A stretch of 64,000 nt of DNA from Chryseobacterium sp. BGARF1 (GTDB taxonomy: Bacteria; Bacteroidota; Bacteroidia; Flavobacteriales; Weeksellaceae). The notes below the pieces were generated by a model, which saw only the letters and a program-made list of their open reading frames with translations, was not told the origin of the DNA and did not search any database. The stretch is from the NCBI RefSeq assembly GCF_001677955.1, contig NZ_LELA01000073.1:1-64000 (forward strand), given 5' to 3'. Numbering within the stretch: the stretch's first letter is position 1; the number at the start of each line of letters is the position of its first letter. Below are positions 26,657-35,935 of this stretch, one piece after another. The position numbers and the translations under genes were made by a program.

Positions 26657-27226
26657 TTAAAATTCAGCTCTTATTCTGCTGAGTTGAGTAGGAGTAATTG
26701 CCAGATAAGAGGCTATCTGATGAAGCTTTAGGCGCAAAATAAGCTCAGGGTAATTTTTCTCAAATTCTAAATAACGTTGTTTTGCTGTAGCTGATTTAAG
26801 TGTGATTTCGGCAAACTCTTTTTCAATTACCCAATGGCGTTCCAGATAACTGATGTAGAAATTGGCAATATCATTATATTGTTTTGTTAGGTTTCTGAAA
26901 TCATTGAAAGAATAGCTGATGAGTTCCGTGTCCTCTAAAGCCTCAATGGAGAAAGATCCGGGTTTCTGTTGTAATAGTGCGCTGGTAGAAGCAACAAGAG
27001 AGTTTTCTGGAAAAAATCTTTTGATTATTTTTTCCCCTTTTTCATCAAGGTAATAATATGAAAGCAGCCCTTTACTGATAAAAGTAATATCCTTCGGAAT
27101 GGTTCCTTGTTCTAAAAAATGATTTCCCTTGGTTATTTCGGATGTTGTCAACAATGCGGACCACGCTTTTTTCGATTCCTCAGAGATCAAGGAATAGCGG
27201 TCTATAAATTTCCAAAATGCTACCAT
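26657..27226 (-). CDS. Crp/Fnr-family transcriptional regulator
   Basis: 189 residues. Residues about 10-120 form a cyclic-nucleotide-binding-like beta-roll (GNHFLEQGTIPKDITFISKG, then LLSYYYLDEKGEKIIKRFF). A short C-terminal helix-turn-helix (LKLHQIASYLAITPTQLSRI) follows. Bacteroidota have many such proteins that lack conserved cAMP contacts. It diverges from the broken esterase gene, with 136 bases between, and may have controlled it. Confidence 0.88.
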   Translation of the reverse strand: MVAFWKFIDRYSLISEESKKAWSALLTTSEITKGNHFLEQGTIPKDITFISKGLLSYYYLDEKGEKIIKRFFPENSLVASTSALLQQKPGSFSIEALEDTELISYSFNDFRNLTKQYNDIANFYISYLERHWVIEKEFAEITLKSATAKQRYLEFEKNYPELILRLKLHQIASYLAITPTQLSRIRAEF

Positions 27227-27362
27227 AGCATAAAGATAAAGGAAAATAAAAAAACAGGGATATGAATTTTAAGAAATTGAAATATTTTCTGATCCCTCAA
27301 CATATGTATAGAATTCTGAAAATCTTTGTATCTAATTTTGTTGTCAGAAAAAATAAATTATC

Positions 27363-28154
27363 ATGATAAAATCGTTATGTGCATTGGTCGTTATGTGTAT
27401 CGGAACAGAAGTGTTTTCCCAAAAGATCGACTCATTGAATATCTATAGCAGCTCTATGAAGAAGGAAATCAAAACCCTTGTGGTACATCCTTCAAACAAT
27501 AAATATCAGAAACTACCTACGGTTTATATACTTCATGGATACAGTGGCTACCCCAAAAGAACATTGACAAAAGATACTCCTTCCTTAGTGAAGCTTAGTG
27601 AAGAAATGCAGATGATCTTTGTGTTACCAGACGGAAATTATGACAGTTGGTACATAGACAGTCCCAATTTAAAGTATGAGACATTTATTGCCAAAGAATT
27701 GACAGGCTTTATTCAAAAAAATTACAGTTCTGATTAATCGAAAACCGCTCTGATGGGATGGAGTATGGGTGGACATGGCGCACTGTATATTGGCGCAAGG
27801 CATCAGAAAACTTTCACTGCTATTGGTAGTTTATGCGGTGTCATCGATTTTGTTCCTTTTGGAAAAGAATATGGTGTTCCCAAATTATTAGGAGAAAATC
27901 CTGAAAAATGGATTTCTTATACTGCTATTTCGCAAATAGACAAGCTAAAAAAAAGTCGACAGAAAATATTTATTAGTTGTGGAATCGACGACCCATTGCT
28001 TGTACAAAACAGGAAATTTCACGAGCAATTGATCTCAATGAATATTCCCCATATCTATGAGGAAAGCCCAGGTGCACATGATGCGGAATATTGGTCCAAA
28101 GCTGCTGTTAATCAAATTTTTCAACTTCATCAATTCTTTACAAATCATGATTAA
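27363..28154 (+). pseudogene. secreted esterase (alpha/beta hydrolase) split by an in-frame stop
   Basis: A continuous frame reads from a signal peptide (MIKSLCALVVMCIGTEVFSQ) to TAA at 28152, interrupted only by TAA at 27735-27737. Before the stop are the N-terminal strands (PTVYILHGYSGYP, the oxyanion HG). After it, in the same frame, come the nucleophile elbow GWSMGGHG, the acid (CGIDDPLL) and the His (PGAHDAEYW). The family is the putative esterase/S-formylglutathione hydrolase group. The ATG at 27753 could restart translation, but that product would lack the core strands. It is a single nonsense change in an otherwise healthy gene, so either a recent pseudogene or a sequencing error. Confidence 0.75.
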
Positions 28155-28677
28155 TTTTAAATTCTTTACAGATCAAAAAAAGCATATTCTGATTTTTCCA
28201 CTCTTTATTTTATTGTTAACAGGTTGTTCTAAAACCGAAAATAATCCACTTCCTAATCAAAAAAATATGTCAGACATTCAATATAAAAATCCAAAAGGAC
28301 TTTTTGATCCGACACCATTTGCATTTTCCCATTCTACGACTGCTTCGGGTAACGGAAATTATGTATTTATCTCTGGACAAAGCGGTGGAGAAGGTTTAGA
28401 ACATAAACTTTCCAAAGATTTCAGAACTCAGGCCAAAGCTGCTTTGCAAAATCTTGAGACTGTTCTTAAAACATCAGGTTTGACAACTAAAGATGTTCTT
28501 AAAATTACAATACTTATTGTGGATCACGATAAGGAAAAGCTCAGAATATGGACAGAAGAGATGCATAAGGTGTGGAAGAATAATCAATTTCCGGCAAGTA
28601 CTTTAATACCGGTACCGAAACTTGCTTTGGACGGAATGCTCATCGAGGTTGACGCCATTGCATTTAAGACATTATAA
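28147..28677 (+). CDS. RidA-family protein with a lipoprotein signal
   Basis: The best start is ATG 28147, which overlaps the esterase stop by 8 bases. The 176-residue product begins with a hydrophobic stretch ending in the lipobox LLTGC. A RidA (YjgF/Rid) domain follows, about residues 45-175: NYVFISGQSGGEG, TQAKAALQNLETVLKTSGLT, VLKITILIVD, and a late FPASTLIPVPKLALDGMLIE. RidA proteins deaminate reactive enamines/imines in the cytosol; an exported, lipidated member suggests a different substrate. The active-site Arg usually seen near the domain end (IPxxRxxV) is not obvious. Confidence 0.75.
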   Translation: MINFKFFTDQKKHILIFPLFILLLTGCSKTENNPLPNQKNMSDIQYKNPKGLFDPTPFAFSHSTTASGNGNYVFISGQSGGEGLEHKLSKDFRTQAKAALQNLETVLKTSGLTTKDVLKITILIVDHDKEKLRIWTEEMHKVWKNNQFPASTLIPVPKLALDGMLIEVDAIAFKTL

Positions 28678-29505
28678 CTACTATTTTATTTCTTTTATTT
28701 TTGAAGTATCCGAAGGTATTTGGATGCTTTTTTATTCTTAATCACAATAAATTAGTTTCCTAGAAAATGGATTTAGACACGCGGAATGTTTAAATTAAAA
28801 TGTCTTCAGTAATCAAAAAATGAATTCCTATCTCAAAGAAATTATAAAAGTCTTTGGAAATAATAAAAAGTTGATATTCCATATCGCAAGACACATGAAG
28901 CTAGCAGAAATATAATCAGAAAAAAATAATAAATAGATTTCATAGGTGGATAAAATGCAGATGAAAAAAATCATTAATTTAAAACTAATAAGTAGGTTAA
29001 AACAATTAATAATATATTTTTGGGCAGCTATTCCGCTCTCCATTCCCAATCTTTTTTGCCCTCGTTTTTCCAGCAACAAAAAAGGATTTCCACTCAGGTC
29101 GGGCTGCAATCATATTACTTTTCAAAATGGATGGTATAATTATTATTAGTACTTAAAAAGCAAGTTTAAAATAAACCTTAAGACTGTCTTGCTTCTAAAT
29201 AATGAAATAGATTATCCTATTTTTTTTGTTCCTTTTACTAATGGCTACACCATTTAGAACTACAGTAAATCCGTCTGTAATTTTTTTGCGTACACAAAGA
29301 TGTGGCAGATAATACAAGTAAATGCTTGTCCGCAGTTTCTCATGTTTTTGTATTTCTTTGCTAAGTTTACGCCTTTGTATAGCTTTAAAACGGTCAAATT
29401 TTATATTCTTTGTTTGCCTTTGCGTTAAATTCATCAATTATTAGTAAAAACGGATATACATTACAAGTATAAAACTTTGTGAAACCAGTTTTTTCATGGT
29501 AATGA
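28678..29505. other. 828-bp region with repeats, no convincing gene
   Basis: Contains the repeat-like element at 29021-29112 and, at about 29195-29437, a stretch whose minus-strand reading has the AACGCAAAGG/GCAAAG words often seen between genes in Bacteroidota. That stretch is open for 80 codons and basic (FKAIQRRKLSKEIQKHEK), but I take it as repeat-derived rather than a gene. The rest is AT-rich with nothing recognisable. Confidence 0.5.
29021..29112 (-). repeat. probable dispersed intergenic element
   Basis: Read on the minus strand: GATTGCAGCCCGACCTGAG, then a C(T)6 / (A)6G hairpin-forming middle, then GGAGAGCGGAATAGCTGCCC. I recall similarly built sequences between genes in other Flavobacteriaceae genomes. 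GC content is higher than the surroundings. Its nature (RNA, terminator or mobile relic) is unknown. Confidence 0.4.
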
Positions 29506-30102
29506 TTAGAATTGATAAGTATTTAGGTTATTTTCAAAAATTAAAATTGTTCCCTTTTCATTTTCGGGATTTTGTTTACTAACAGGTAAAATAGAAGGAT
29601 TAGAGGGATATTTTTTATTTTTATAAACAAGCTGTTTGAAGCCATCCCTATCTTTCACATACACTATCTTCCATCCATTTTCGGTATTTGTACTTAGGTA
29701 AAGAGGAGTTCGCATGACCGTAAATTTTGTAATTGCTTTAAAATCATTATCTAACAAAAACATTGAGCAACCACCGGTTCCGCAAAAATATGGCGTCAAG
29801 AAATTGACAAAAGTTTCTTTAAGACCATCATTATTCAAATCAATTTGAAAAAATTGAAATTTCCTGTCATTCTCCGAAATTGTTTTCAAATCATTTTGAC
29901 TTAGATATTCTGATGTAATAAAAGCTTTTACTTTTTCAGAAATACTGTCGGTTTCAGAATGTACAATTTTGAGAGTTTCTTTTTTTGAAAAACTATCAGT
30001 ATTTTCTGCTTTCTCTAGAGATGCTTTCTCCTGTTTTTTTTCACATTGATAAAAGCACGAGAACGCTAAAAATAAATAGATTACATTAAAATTCTGTTTC
30101 AT
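29506..30102 (-). CDS. hypothetical lipoprotein, 198 residues
   Basis: I place the start at 30102 (MKQNFNVIYLFLAFSCFYQC), because the upstream in-frame residues run into the XRE regulator gene and do not look like protein. The signal peptide ends at a likely lipidated Cys (FYQCEKK). After a charged linker, the domain has QIDLNNDGLKETFVNFLTPY, resembling the calcium-binding-like DxNxDG loop of FG-GAP/VCBS-type repeats, and a Cys pair FCGTGGCSMF. It would be an envelope protein of unknown role. Confidence 0.6.
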   Translation of the reverse strand: MKQNFNVIYLFLAFSCFYQCEKKQEKASLEKAENTDSFSKKETLKIVHSETDSISEKVKAFITSEYLSQNDLKTISENDRKFQFFQIDLNNDGLKETFVNFLTPYFCGTGGCSMFLLDNDFKAITKFTVMRTPLYLSTNTENGWKIVYVKDRDGFKQLVYKNKKYPSNPSILPVSKQNPENEKGTILIFENNLNTYQF

Positions 30103-30199
30103 GGTGTTTGATGTTAATATTCCAAATTTAATTAAAAGAAGTTTAGTTAACTTCAATAAGCTGTGAATTTGTATTAATAAATATTTAGAATTTATAGAT

Positions 30200-30769
30200 T
30201 TACTTATTCTCAAAGAAATACACGATAAGCATTTTGCATGGCTTCTCACTTTTATTAATAGGAACATGCTTTAAACGACCATCAAAAAATAGCGAATCAC
30301 CTTCTGATAAATGATAGGTTTCGTTTCCGATTATATAGTTTACCTCACCTGAGATGATATATTTGTATTCAAATGCTTCAGTAATCACCTGATCTCTGAA
30401 GTTATTGGGTTCAATAGACAAAAATACAATGTCAATGGTGCATCCATTCATCGTTTTGGTGAAAAATCTTTCATAGAAAAAACCTTCAGAACCTTCTTTC
30501 TGGAATGGTTCGTAATCTGATTTTCTTGTTATTAAAACCAAATCTTCTCTTTGATGAATATCTTTAAAAAACTCACTAAGGTTGATATCAAGTGCATTGA
30601 CGATGTTTAGTAAAACAGGCAACGACGGAATACTTCTTCCGTTCTCTATTTGAGAAATCATTCCCTTTGTTACCCCGCTCAAATCTGCAAGTTCCTGTAA
30701 CGTAAAGCTTTTGTCTGTTCTGTATTGCTTAATTCTTTTATTTATTTCTAAAATTATCGCTCCTTCCAT
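30200..30769 (-). CDS. XRE-family regulator with C-terminal cupin
   Basis: 189 residues. Residues about 8-62 are an HTH_XRE domain (SFTLQELADLSGVTKGMISQ, then IENGRSIPSLPVLLNIVNAL). Residues about 110-187 are a cupin barrel (EAFEYKYIISGEVNYIIG, YHLSEGDSLFFDGRLKHVPI) that probably binds the effector. It diverges from the phosphonatase-like operon across 110 bases that contain repeated GTTTACAAAT sites, so it most likely controls that operon and itself. Confidence 0.88.
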   Translation of the reverse strand: MEGAIILEINKRIKQYRTDKSFTLQELADLSGVTKGMISQIENGRSIPSLPVLLNIVNALDINLSEFFKDIHQREDLVLITRKSDYEPFQKEGSEGFFYERFFTKTMNGCTIDIVFLSIEPNNFRDQVITEAFEYKYIISGEVNYIIGNETYHLSEGDSLFFDGRLKHVPINKSEKPCKMLIVYFFENK

Positions 30770-30789
30770 GTTTAGTAATAGTATACAAA

Positions 30790-30831
30790 GTTTACAAATG
30801 TTAAATATTACTTGATGTTTTGTTTACAAAT
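30790..30831. promoter_or_regulatory. repeated GTTTACAAAT, candidate XRE operator
   Basis: GTTTACAAAT occurs at 30790-30799 and 30822-30831, 32 bases apart (about three helical turns), each followed by a GTTAA word. AATAGTATA flanks both sides (about 30776 and 30838). The pair sits midway between the divergent XRE regulator and the phosphonatase-like gene. Confidence 0.45.
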
Positions 30832-30879
30832 AGTTAACAATAGTATAGTAATATTGCACTGTAAAAATAATTAAAAAAA

Positions 30880-31551
30880 ATGAAACTAATTGTATTTGAT
30901 ATGGCTGGAACGACAGTCTTTGATGAAAATAAAGTGGGAATTACTTTACAGACTGCTTTGCAAAAGTATGGTTACGATTTTAGTGTAGAAGAAATCAATG
31001 TAGTAATGGGATATGAAAAGCCTGTCGCTATTTCTTTACTTCTTAAAGACAGTGGCGTAACAGCTGAAAAAGATTTAGTTAATAAAATTCATCAGGATTT
31101 TGTTGAAATGATGATTGAATATTATACCAAAAGTAATGAAGTGAAATCTACTCCGAATGCACATCACGTGATGCAGTATTTACGTGAAAACGGTATTTAT
31201 GTAGCATTTGATACAGGTTTTTCACGCCCGATTGCCGATACAATTTTTAAAAGACTGGATTGGAAGCAAGGACAAGATTTCGATTTTAGTATTACTTCAG
31301 ATGAAGTTGAAAACGGTCGCCCCTATCCTGATATGATCTTTAAAGCAATGGAACATTTCAATATCACAGATTCTAAAGAGGTTGGGAAAATTGGAGATAC
31401 AATGTCTGATCTGCAGCAAGGAGAAAATGCAAAATGTGGATTAACCATCGGAGTGACTACCGGAGCTTACAGCAGGAATGAATTAAAAGGCTATCATCAC
31501 GATTTTATTATTGATGATCTTCTCGAACTGAAAAATATACTTAAAAACTAA
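30880..31551 (+). CDS. phosphonatase-like HAD hydrolase
   Basis: 223 residues. Motif I is FDMAGTTVFDE, the DMAGTT form typical of phosphonoacetaldehyde hydrolase and its relatives rather than the usual DxDGT. The cap contains MGYEKPVAISLLL; motif II is AFDTGFSRP; motifs III/IV are in RPYPDMI and KIGDTMSDLQQG. The product most resembles the 'phosphonatase-like hydrolase' subgroup, which lacks proof of cleaving phosphonoacetaldehyde. It is the first gene of the operon, with TonB receptor, PhoD, alcohol dehydrogenase and transporter following at short spacing. Confidence 0.85.
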   Translation: MKLIVFDMAGTTVFDENKVGITLQTALQKYGYDFSVEEINVVMGYEKPVAISLLLKDSGVTAEKDLVNKIHQDFVEMMIEYYTKSNEVKSTPNAHHVMQYLRENGIYVAFDTGFSRPIADTIFKRLDWKQGQDFDFSITSDEVENGRPYPDMIFKAMEHFNITDSKEVGKIGDTMSDLQQGENAKCGLTIGVTTGAYSRNELKGYHHDFIIDDLLELKNILKN

Positions 31552-31562
31552 AAAAACTCAGC

Positions 31563-34364
31563 ATGAGAACACTTTTTACTCTTGTTTTGACTTTACTTTT
31601 CGTTTACACGAGTGCGCAAACAGTAAAAGGGACACTAAAAGATTCTGAAAATCCAGTGTATCCTGCAACAATTACCGTTAAAGAGACTTCAGAAACGGCA
31701 ACGACAGAAATTGACGGAGATTTTACTCTTACTTTAAAACCAGGGAAATATAATCTGGAAATCAAAGCTGAACATTTTGCGAGAAAAAATATTATTGTTA
31801 ATGTATCTTCTGAAAATGTCAATCTAGGAACCATAAAACTTTTAGATGAAAAAGAAATTGATGAAGTAACATTAGAATATTACTCTACCGGTGAAAGTAA
31901 AGCGATAGAGATGCGAAGAAATTCAAATGCGATTATGGATGTTTTGAGTGCCGATGCAATGGGTAAACTTCCTGATGAAAGTGCCGCAGATGCAGTACAG
32001 CGTGTTTCGGGAGTGAGTATTGAGCGCGACCAAGGAGAGGGAAGGTATGCAACGGTGAGAGGAACTCCTACTCAGTGGAGTTCATCTACAATCAATGGTG
32101 ATCGTATGCCTTCAGCTAAAACATCAGGAGATTTGCTAGGTAACCGTACGGTTCCGTTAGATTTACTTCCGACCCAATTTTTAGAGTACGTAGAAGTTAT
32201 AAAGGCTATCACGCCTGAATATGAGGGAGATGCAATTGGTGGTACCATCAACTTTGTTCCTAAAACAGCCGCCGAAAAAGAAACTTTTCGTGTCACTCTT
32301 GCTTCGCGGTATAATTTAAGAGCTTCAGAAACTTTTAAACCTAATGGAAGTATTATTTATGGAAACAGATACTTTAAAAAGAAATTGGGTTTTCTTGCAT
32401 TAGCTTATTATAATCAGAGAAGTTATGCTACAGACGACTATGAAGTGATTTATGGTAACGAGTTGCACAATGTTAATACTTTAGATGTAAGAAATTATCA
32501 GGGAACAAGAACGAATACAGGATTTAATCTTGCGACAGATTTCCGTTTTAATAAAAATAATAAGGTATTTGTAAGAGGATATTACACGCAGTTTTTGGAT
32601 GAGGAGGAAAACAGAAAAACAATGTTTCAATTTGATAAAACTTCAAAGAATGCGATTCTGCGTTGGAGCCTTGTTGATTATTTATTTAAAAATTATGGGG
32701 GAGAAATGGGATATGAAGGAAAATTATCTGAAAACCTTAAAGTAAGAGCTAAATTATCAACATACACTTCTTGGGCAGGATACAACGGACCTTCTTCAGC
32801 AGAAAAAAATAACCGTGGTTATTATTATGGAAACTGGGTGCAAACCGTAAAATTTGATAACCTTGTAAAGGTTAACGGACAAAATTATAAATTTTTGGCT
32901 GGTGATGGTCCGGCTGGATACAATGGTGATCCAGCAGATAATGTACAGCCTAATTTTAGTGCTTCGACTCCTTATAATCCTGATAATTACTATCTTGACC
33001 GATTTGTGACCTCAATCAGAAATGTAGAAGAAAAAGATAAAGTAGCGTCATTAGATTTTGATTGGCAGGGAATTAAAGACCTTAATATTAAATTTGGTGG
33101 AAAGTTCCGAAATAAAAGAAGTACTTATGACTACAGGTATATCACCTGGATTTATGACACTAAAGCACCAAAAGCATATTTAAATAGTTGGGAAAGAGAG
33201 CCTTTTCCTACAACCAACTGGTTTCCTGAGCTGAATAACAATTATAATAAATTATTGTTTCAGTATCCGACGAGAGCTTCTTTTGAAGATCCTATGTCAA
33301 ACCCGGCAATTGCGTCAAATTTAGCTTATAAAATGCAGGATGCAACTAATTCCAGCTATGCTACAGGTAATTATGATACCACCGAAAATGTATTTGCGGC
33401 TTACACCTCTGGTGAATACAAATTATCAGACGATATAGAATTAGTAGGAGGTTTTCGTTATGAATATACAGATGTGGATGCTAATAGTTTTGAATTTAAT
33501 GATCAGTCTAAAGAAGTTACTCCAATTAATGGTAGGAAAAATTATGACGCGTTTCTACCAATGCTTCATTTTATCTATCGACCATCAAATGGATTAGATT
33601 TGAGAGCAGCAGTTACCCGTACTTTTGCAAGACCGGCTTTTAACGAAATCAGTCCAAGTACCAGAGTCAATCCGACGAACTTGACTGTTTCTGAAGGAAA
33701 TATTAATCTGAACCCAACTTTTGCCTGGAATTTTGATGTTATAGGATCTTATTATTTAAACAAAAAAGATTACATCACAGGAGGTGTATTTTACAAAGAT
33801 ATTAAGGATCTTATCTATACCGCTTCAAGCCAAGAAAAAAGACTATTCGACGGACAAGCAGATGTATATAAAGTTTCCAGACCATTAAATTCGGAATCTG
33901 CAAAATTATATGGATTCGAAATCGGGTTCAGAAAGAAACTTGATATGTTACCGAATTTCTTAAAAGGGATAAGCCTTCAGGGAAATTATACCTATACAAA
34001 ATCTGAAACTACAATTGCAGAAAGAGGTGGCGATAAAGTAGGATTGATGAATCAATCTCCTAACATTTATAATCTGACATTCATTTACGAAAGAGAAGGG
34101 TTTGCTGCGAGACTGGCAGGGAACTACAGGGATACTTTTCTTACGGAAATCAGAGAAAATAAAGACGCAGACCGCTACCAAAATAAGAATTTCCAATTAG
34201 ATCTTAATCTGTCTTATTCTACAAAGAAAAAAATAACTTTCTTTTTAGACATCAGTAATCTTACCAATCAGGAGCTGATGTATTTCCATGGTCAGGTAAG
34301 CAGACCAGAACAGATTGAATATTACGGAATAAGAGGAAAAATAGGAGCGAGTTATAAATTTTAA
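31563..34364 (+). CDS. TonB-dependent outer-membrane receptor
   Basis: 933 residues with a signal peptide (MRTLFTLVLTLLFVYTSAQ). A carboxypeptidase-like beta-sandwich (about 20-100: VKGTLKDSENPVYPATITVK) precedes the plug (MGKLPDESAADAVQRVSGVS, then GDAIGGTINFVPK) and the 22-strand barrel, which ends in an aromatic residue (SYKF). It starts 11 bases after the phosphonatase-like gene. It would import a ligand too large or scarce for porins, here by context an organophosphate or phosphonate. No SusD partner is present. Confidence 0.88.
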   Translation: MRTLFTLVLTLLFVYTSAQTVKGTLKDSENPVYPATITVKETSETATTEIDGDFTLTLKPGKYNLEIKAEHFARKNIIVNVSSENVNLGTIKLLDEKEIDEVTLEYYSTGESKAIEMRRNSNAIMDVLSADAMGKLPDESAADAVQRVSGVSIERDQGEGRYATVRGTPTQWSSSTINGDRMPSAKTSGDLLGNRTVPLDLLPTQFLEYVEVIKAITPEYEGDAIGGTINFVPKTAAEKETFRVTLASRYNLRASETFKPNGSIIYGNRYFKKKLGFLALAYYNQRSYATDDYEVIYGNELHNVNTLDVRNYQGTRTNTGFNLATDFRFNKNNKVFVRGYYTQFLDEEENRKTMFQFDKTSKNAILRWSLVDYLFKNYGGEMGYEGKLSENLKVRAKLSTYTSWAGYNGPSSAEKNNRGYYYGNWVQTVKFDNLVKVNGQNYKFLAGDGPAGYNGDPADNVQPNFSASTPYNPDNYYLDRFVTSIRNVEEKDKVASLDFDWQGIKDLNIKFGGKFRNKRSTYDYRYITWIYDTKAPKAYLNSWEREPFPTTNWFPELNNNYNKLLFQYPTRASFEDPMSNPAIASNLAYKMQDATNSSYATGNYDTTENVFAAYTSGEYKLSDDIELVGGFRYEYTDVDANSFEFNDQSKEVTPINGRKNYDAFLPMLHFIYRPSNGLDLRAAVTRTFARPAFNEISPSTRVNPTNLTVSEGNINLNPTFAWNFDVIGSYYLNKKDYITGGVFYKDIKDLIYTASSQEKRLFDGQADVYKVSRPLNSESAKLYGFEIGFRKKLDMLPNFLKGISLQGNYTYTKSETTIAERGGDKVGLMNQSPNIYNLTFIYEREGFAARLAGNYRDTFLTEIRENKDADRYQNKNFQLDLNLSYSTKKKITFFLDISNLTNQELMYFHGQVSRPEQIEYYGIRGKIGASYKF

Positions 34365-34380
34365 TAATTAGGAAACATTC

Positions 34381-34402
34381 TGGTAACATTTAATTGTTAC
34401 CA
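34381..34402. repeat. intergenic stem-loop
   Basis: TGGTAACA (34381-34388) and TGTTACCA (34395-34402) form a perfect 8-bp stem with a 6-base loop between the receptor and PhoD genes. It has no T-run. It may separate expression levels within the operon. Confidence 0.45.
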
Positions 34403-34426
34403 TTGTGCTCCGTTTAATCTATCAAA

Positions 34427-35935
34427 ATGAATAGAAAAAGTTTTCTCATACGATCTTTATTGTTAACGTTACCGGTTCTTATTCCGGGGAAGAGATTATC
34501 TCTACTGCTTCCAAAGGGTAAAAAATATTTTAATCATGGAATTGCTTCAGGGGATCCCACCAATCAAGCGGTTGTGATTTGGACGAGAATTGACGATGTT
34601 TCTCCTGCCGAAAAGAATGTAGAATGGGAGATGGCAATTGATAAAAACTTTAAAAAGATTGAAAAAAAAGGTTCTTTTTTAACATCAGAAAAAAGAGATC
34701 ATACCATAAAAATTGATGTTGATGGTTTAAAAGAAGATACCGAATATTATTATCGGTTTAAATATCTTGGTGATACCTCTGAAACGGGAAAATGCAAAAC
34801 ACTTCCCAATGCGATTTCCAATAATTTGCAAATCGCTGTTGTAAGCTGTAATAATTATGAAGACGGCTATCTCACATCTTTCAAACACATTGCTAATAAC
34901 AAAAATATAGATTATGTTTTCCACTTAGGTGATTACATTTATGAATACGCTACAGGAAAATACTGTAATAAAGAATTTTTAGCAAAAACAGGGAGAATTA
35001 ATGATCCGCAACACGAAATAATCACCTTATCCGATTACCGAAAAAGATATGCGCTGTACTGCAAAGATTCAGATATACAAAAAGTTCATCAGAAAAAATC
35101 ATTCTTTTGTATTTGGGATGATCACGAATTAGCCAACAATGCCTATAAAGAAGGCGCTAAAAATCATCAGAAAAATGAAGGCGATTGGAATCACAGAAAA
35201 CAGGCAGCAATGCAAGCTTATTTTGAATGGATGCCTGTGCGGGCTAATTCTTTGAAGGAAATGATTCGCACCGTAAAAATTGGGAAAGATGCCAACTTTT
35301 ATTTCTTGGAAGAGCGTTTGGATGGTAGAGATAAGCAGCTTCTGACAAATGACCCGGCAAAAGAAAGTTCAGAAAGAAAGATGATATCCGAAAATCAGTT
35401 TAATGCTTTAAATATTGCATTGAAAAACAGTGACGCAAGATGGAATTTTCTGGTGAATCAGGTGATGTTTACCGGTTACAATTCAGGAAAAGAAAAGGAA
35501 GATAAAGAAGAAGATTGGTGGACGGGATATCCGTATCAAAGAAATCAATTAATGAAAACATTTCAGGACTTGAAAAATCCACCCATTATTCTTACGGGAG
35601 ATCATCACCAAAGTCATGTTTTAGAATTAAAAAGTTCAGAAGATCCTGAAAAACTCATTGCATGGGAATTTCTTACGCCTTCAATTACTTCCAAAAATGA
35701 TGACCGATTAAGCAAAAAGAAAATCCTTGAAAAAAGAGAAAGACTTTATGAGTTGAATCCGCATCTCATTTATAATGATACGTCATCTCACGGATATTTT
35801 ATTTTAAAAATACAAAAAGATTATTTGAGTTTCAGCTATAAATTCAACGAAGATATTTTGATCCCGTATGGCGGAGAGATTGACGGACCTGAATTTATCA
35901 TCAACTCACAAAACCAATTGACCAAAAATGTGTAA
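34427..35935 (+). CDS. phoD: PhoD-like alkaline phosphatase/phosphodiesterase
   Basis: 502 residues. The N-terminus NRKSFLIRS plus a hydrophobic stretch resembles a Tat-type signal, as in PhoD, although only one Arg of the pair is kept (Lys replaces the second). An N-terminal beta domain (HGIASGDPTNQAVVIWTRID) precedes the metallophosphatase core: VVSCNNYEDG, HLGDYIYEY, WDDHELANNAY and TGDHHQSHV supply the metal-binding residues. It would release phosphate from phosphodiesters outside the inner membrane. The next gene overlaps its end by 8 bases. Confidence 0.85.
   Translation: MNRKSFLIRSLLLTLPVLIPGKRLSLLLPKGKKYFNHGIASGDPTNQAVVIWTRIDDVSPAEKNVEWEMAIDKNFKKIEKKGSFLTSEKRDHTIKIDVDGLKEDTEYYYRFKYLGDTSETGKCKTLPNAISNNLQIAVVSCNNYEDGYLTSFKHIANNKNIDYVFHLGDYIYEYATGKYCNKEFLAKTGRINDPQHEIITLSDYRKRYALYCKDSDIQKVHQKKSFFCIWDDHELANNAYKEGAKNHQKNEGDWNHRKQAAMQAYFEWMPVRANSLKEMIRTVKIGKDANFYFLEERLDGRDKQLLTNDPAKESSERKMISENQFNALNIALKNSDARWNFLVNQVMFTGYNSGKEKEDKEEDWWTGYPYQRNQLMKTFQDLKNPPIILTGDHHQSHVLELKSSEDPEKLIAWEFLTPSITSKNDDRLSKKKILEKRERLYELNPHLIYNDTSSHGYFILKIQKDYLSFSYKFNEDILIPYGGEIDGPEFIINSQNQLTKNV

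Noticed and set aside
28828..29149. Overlapping open frames on both strands around the repeat-like element
   Set aside because: They exist only because the dispersed element is open by chance; neither has a start context or known similarity.
29195..29437. An 80-codon basic open frame on the minus strand
   Set aside because: It contains the AACGCAAAGG-type words common in intergenic repeats of these bacteria, has no ribosome site and no recognisable domain.
30103..30267. A longer N-terminus for the lipoprotein gene ending at 29506
   Set aside because: It would overlap the XRE regulator gene, and a proper signal peptide starts at 30102.
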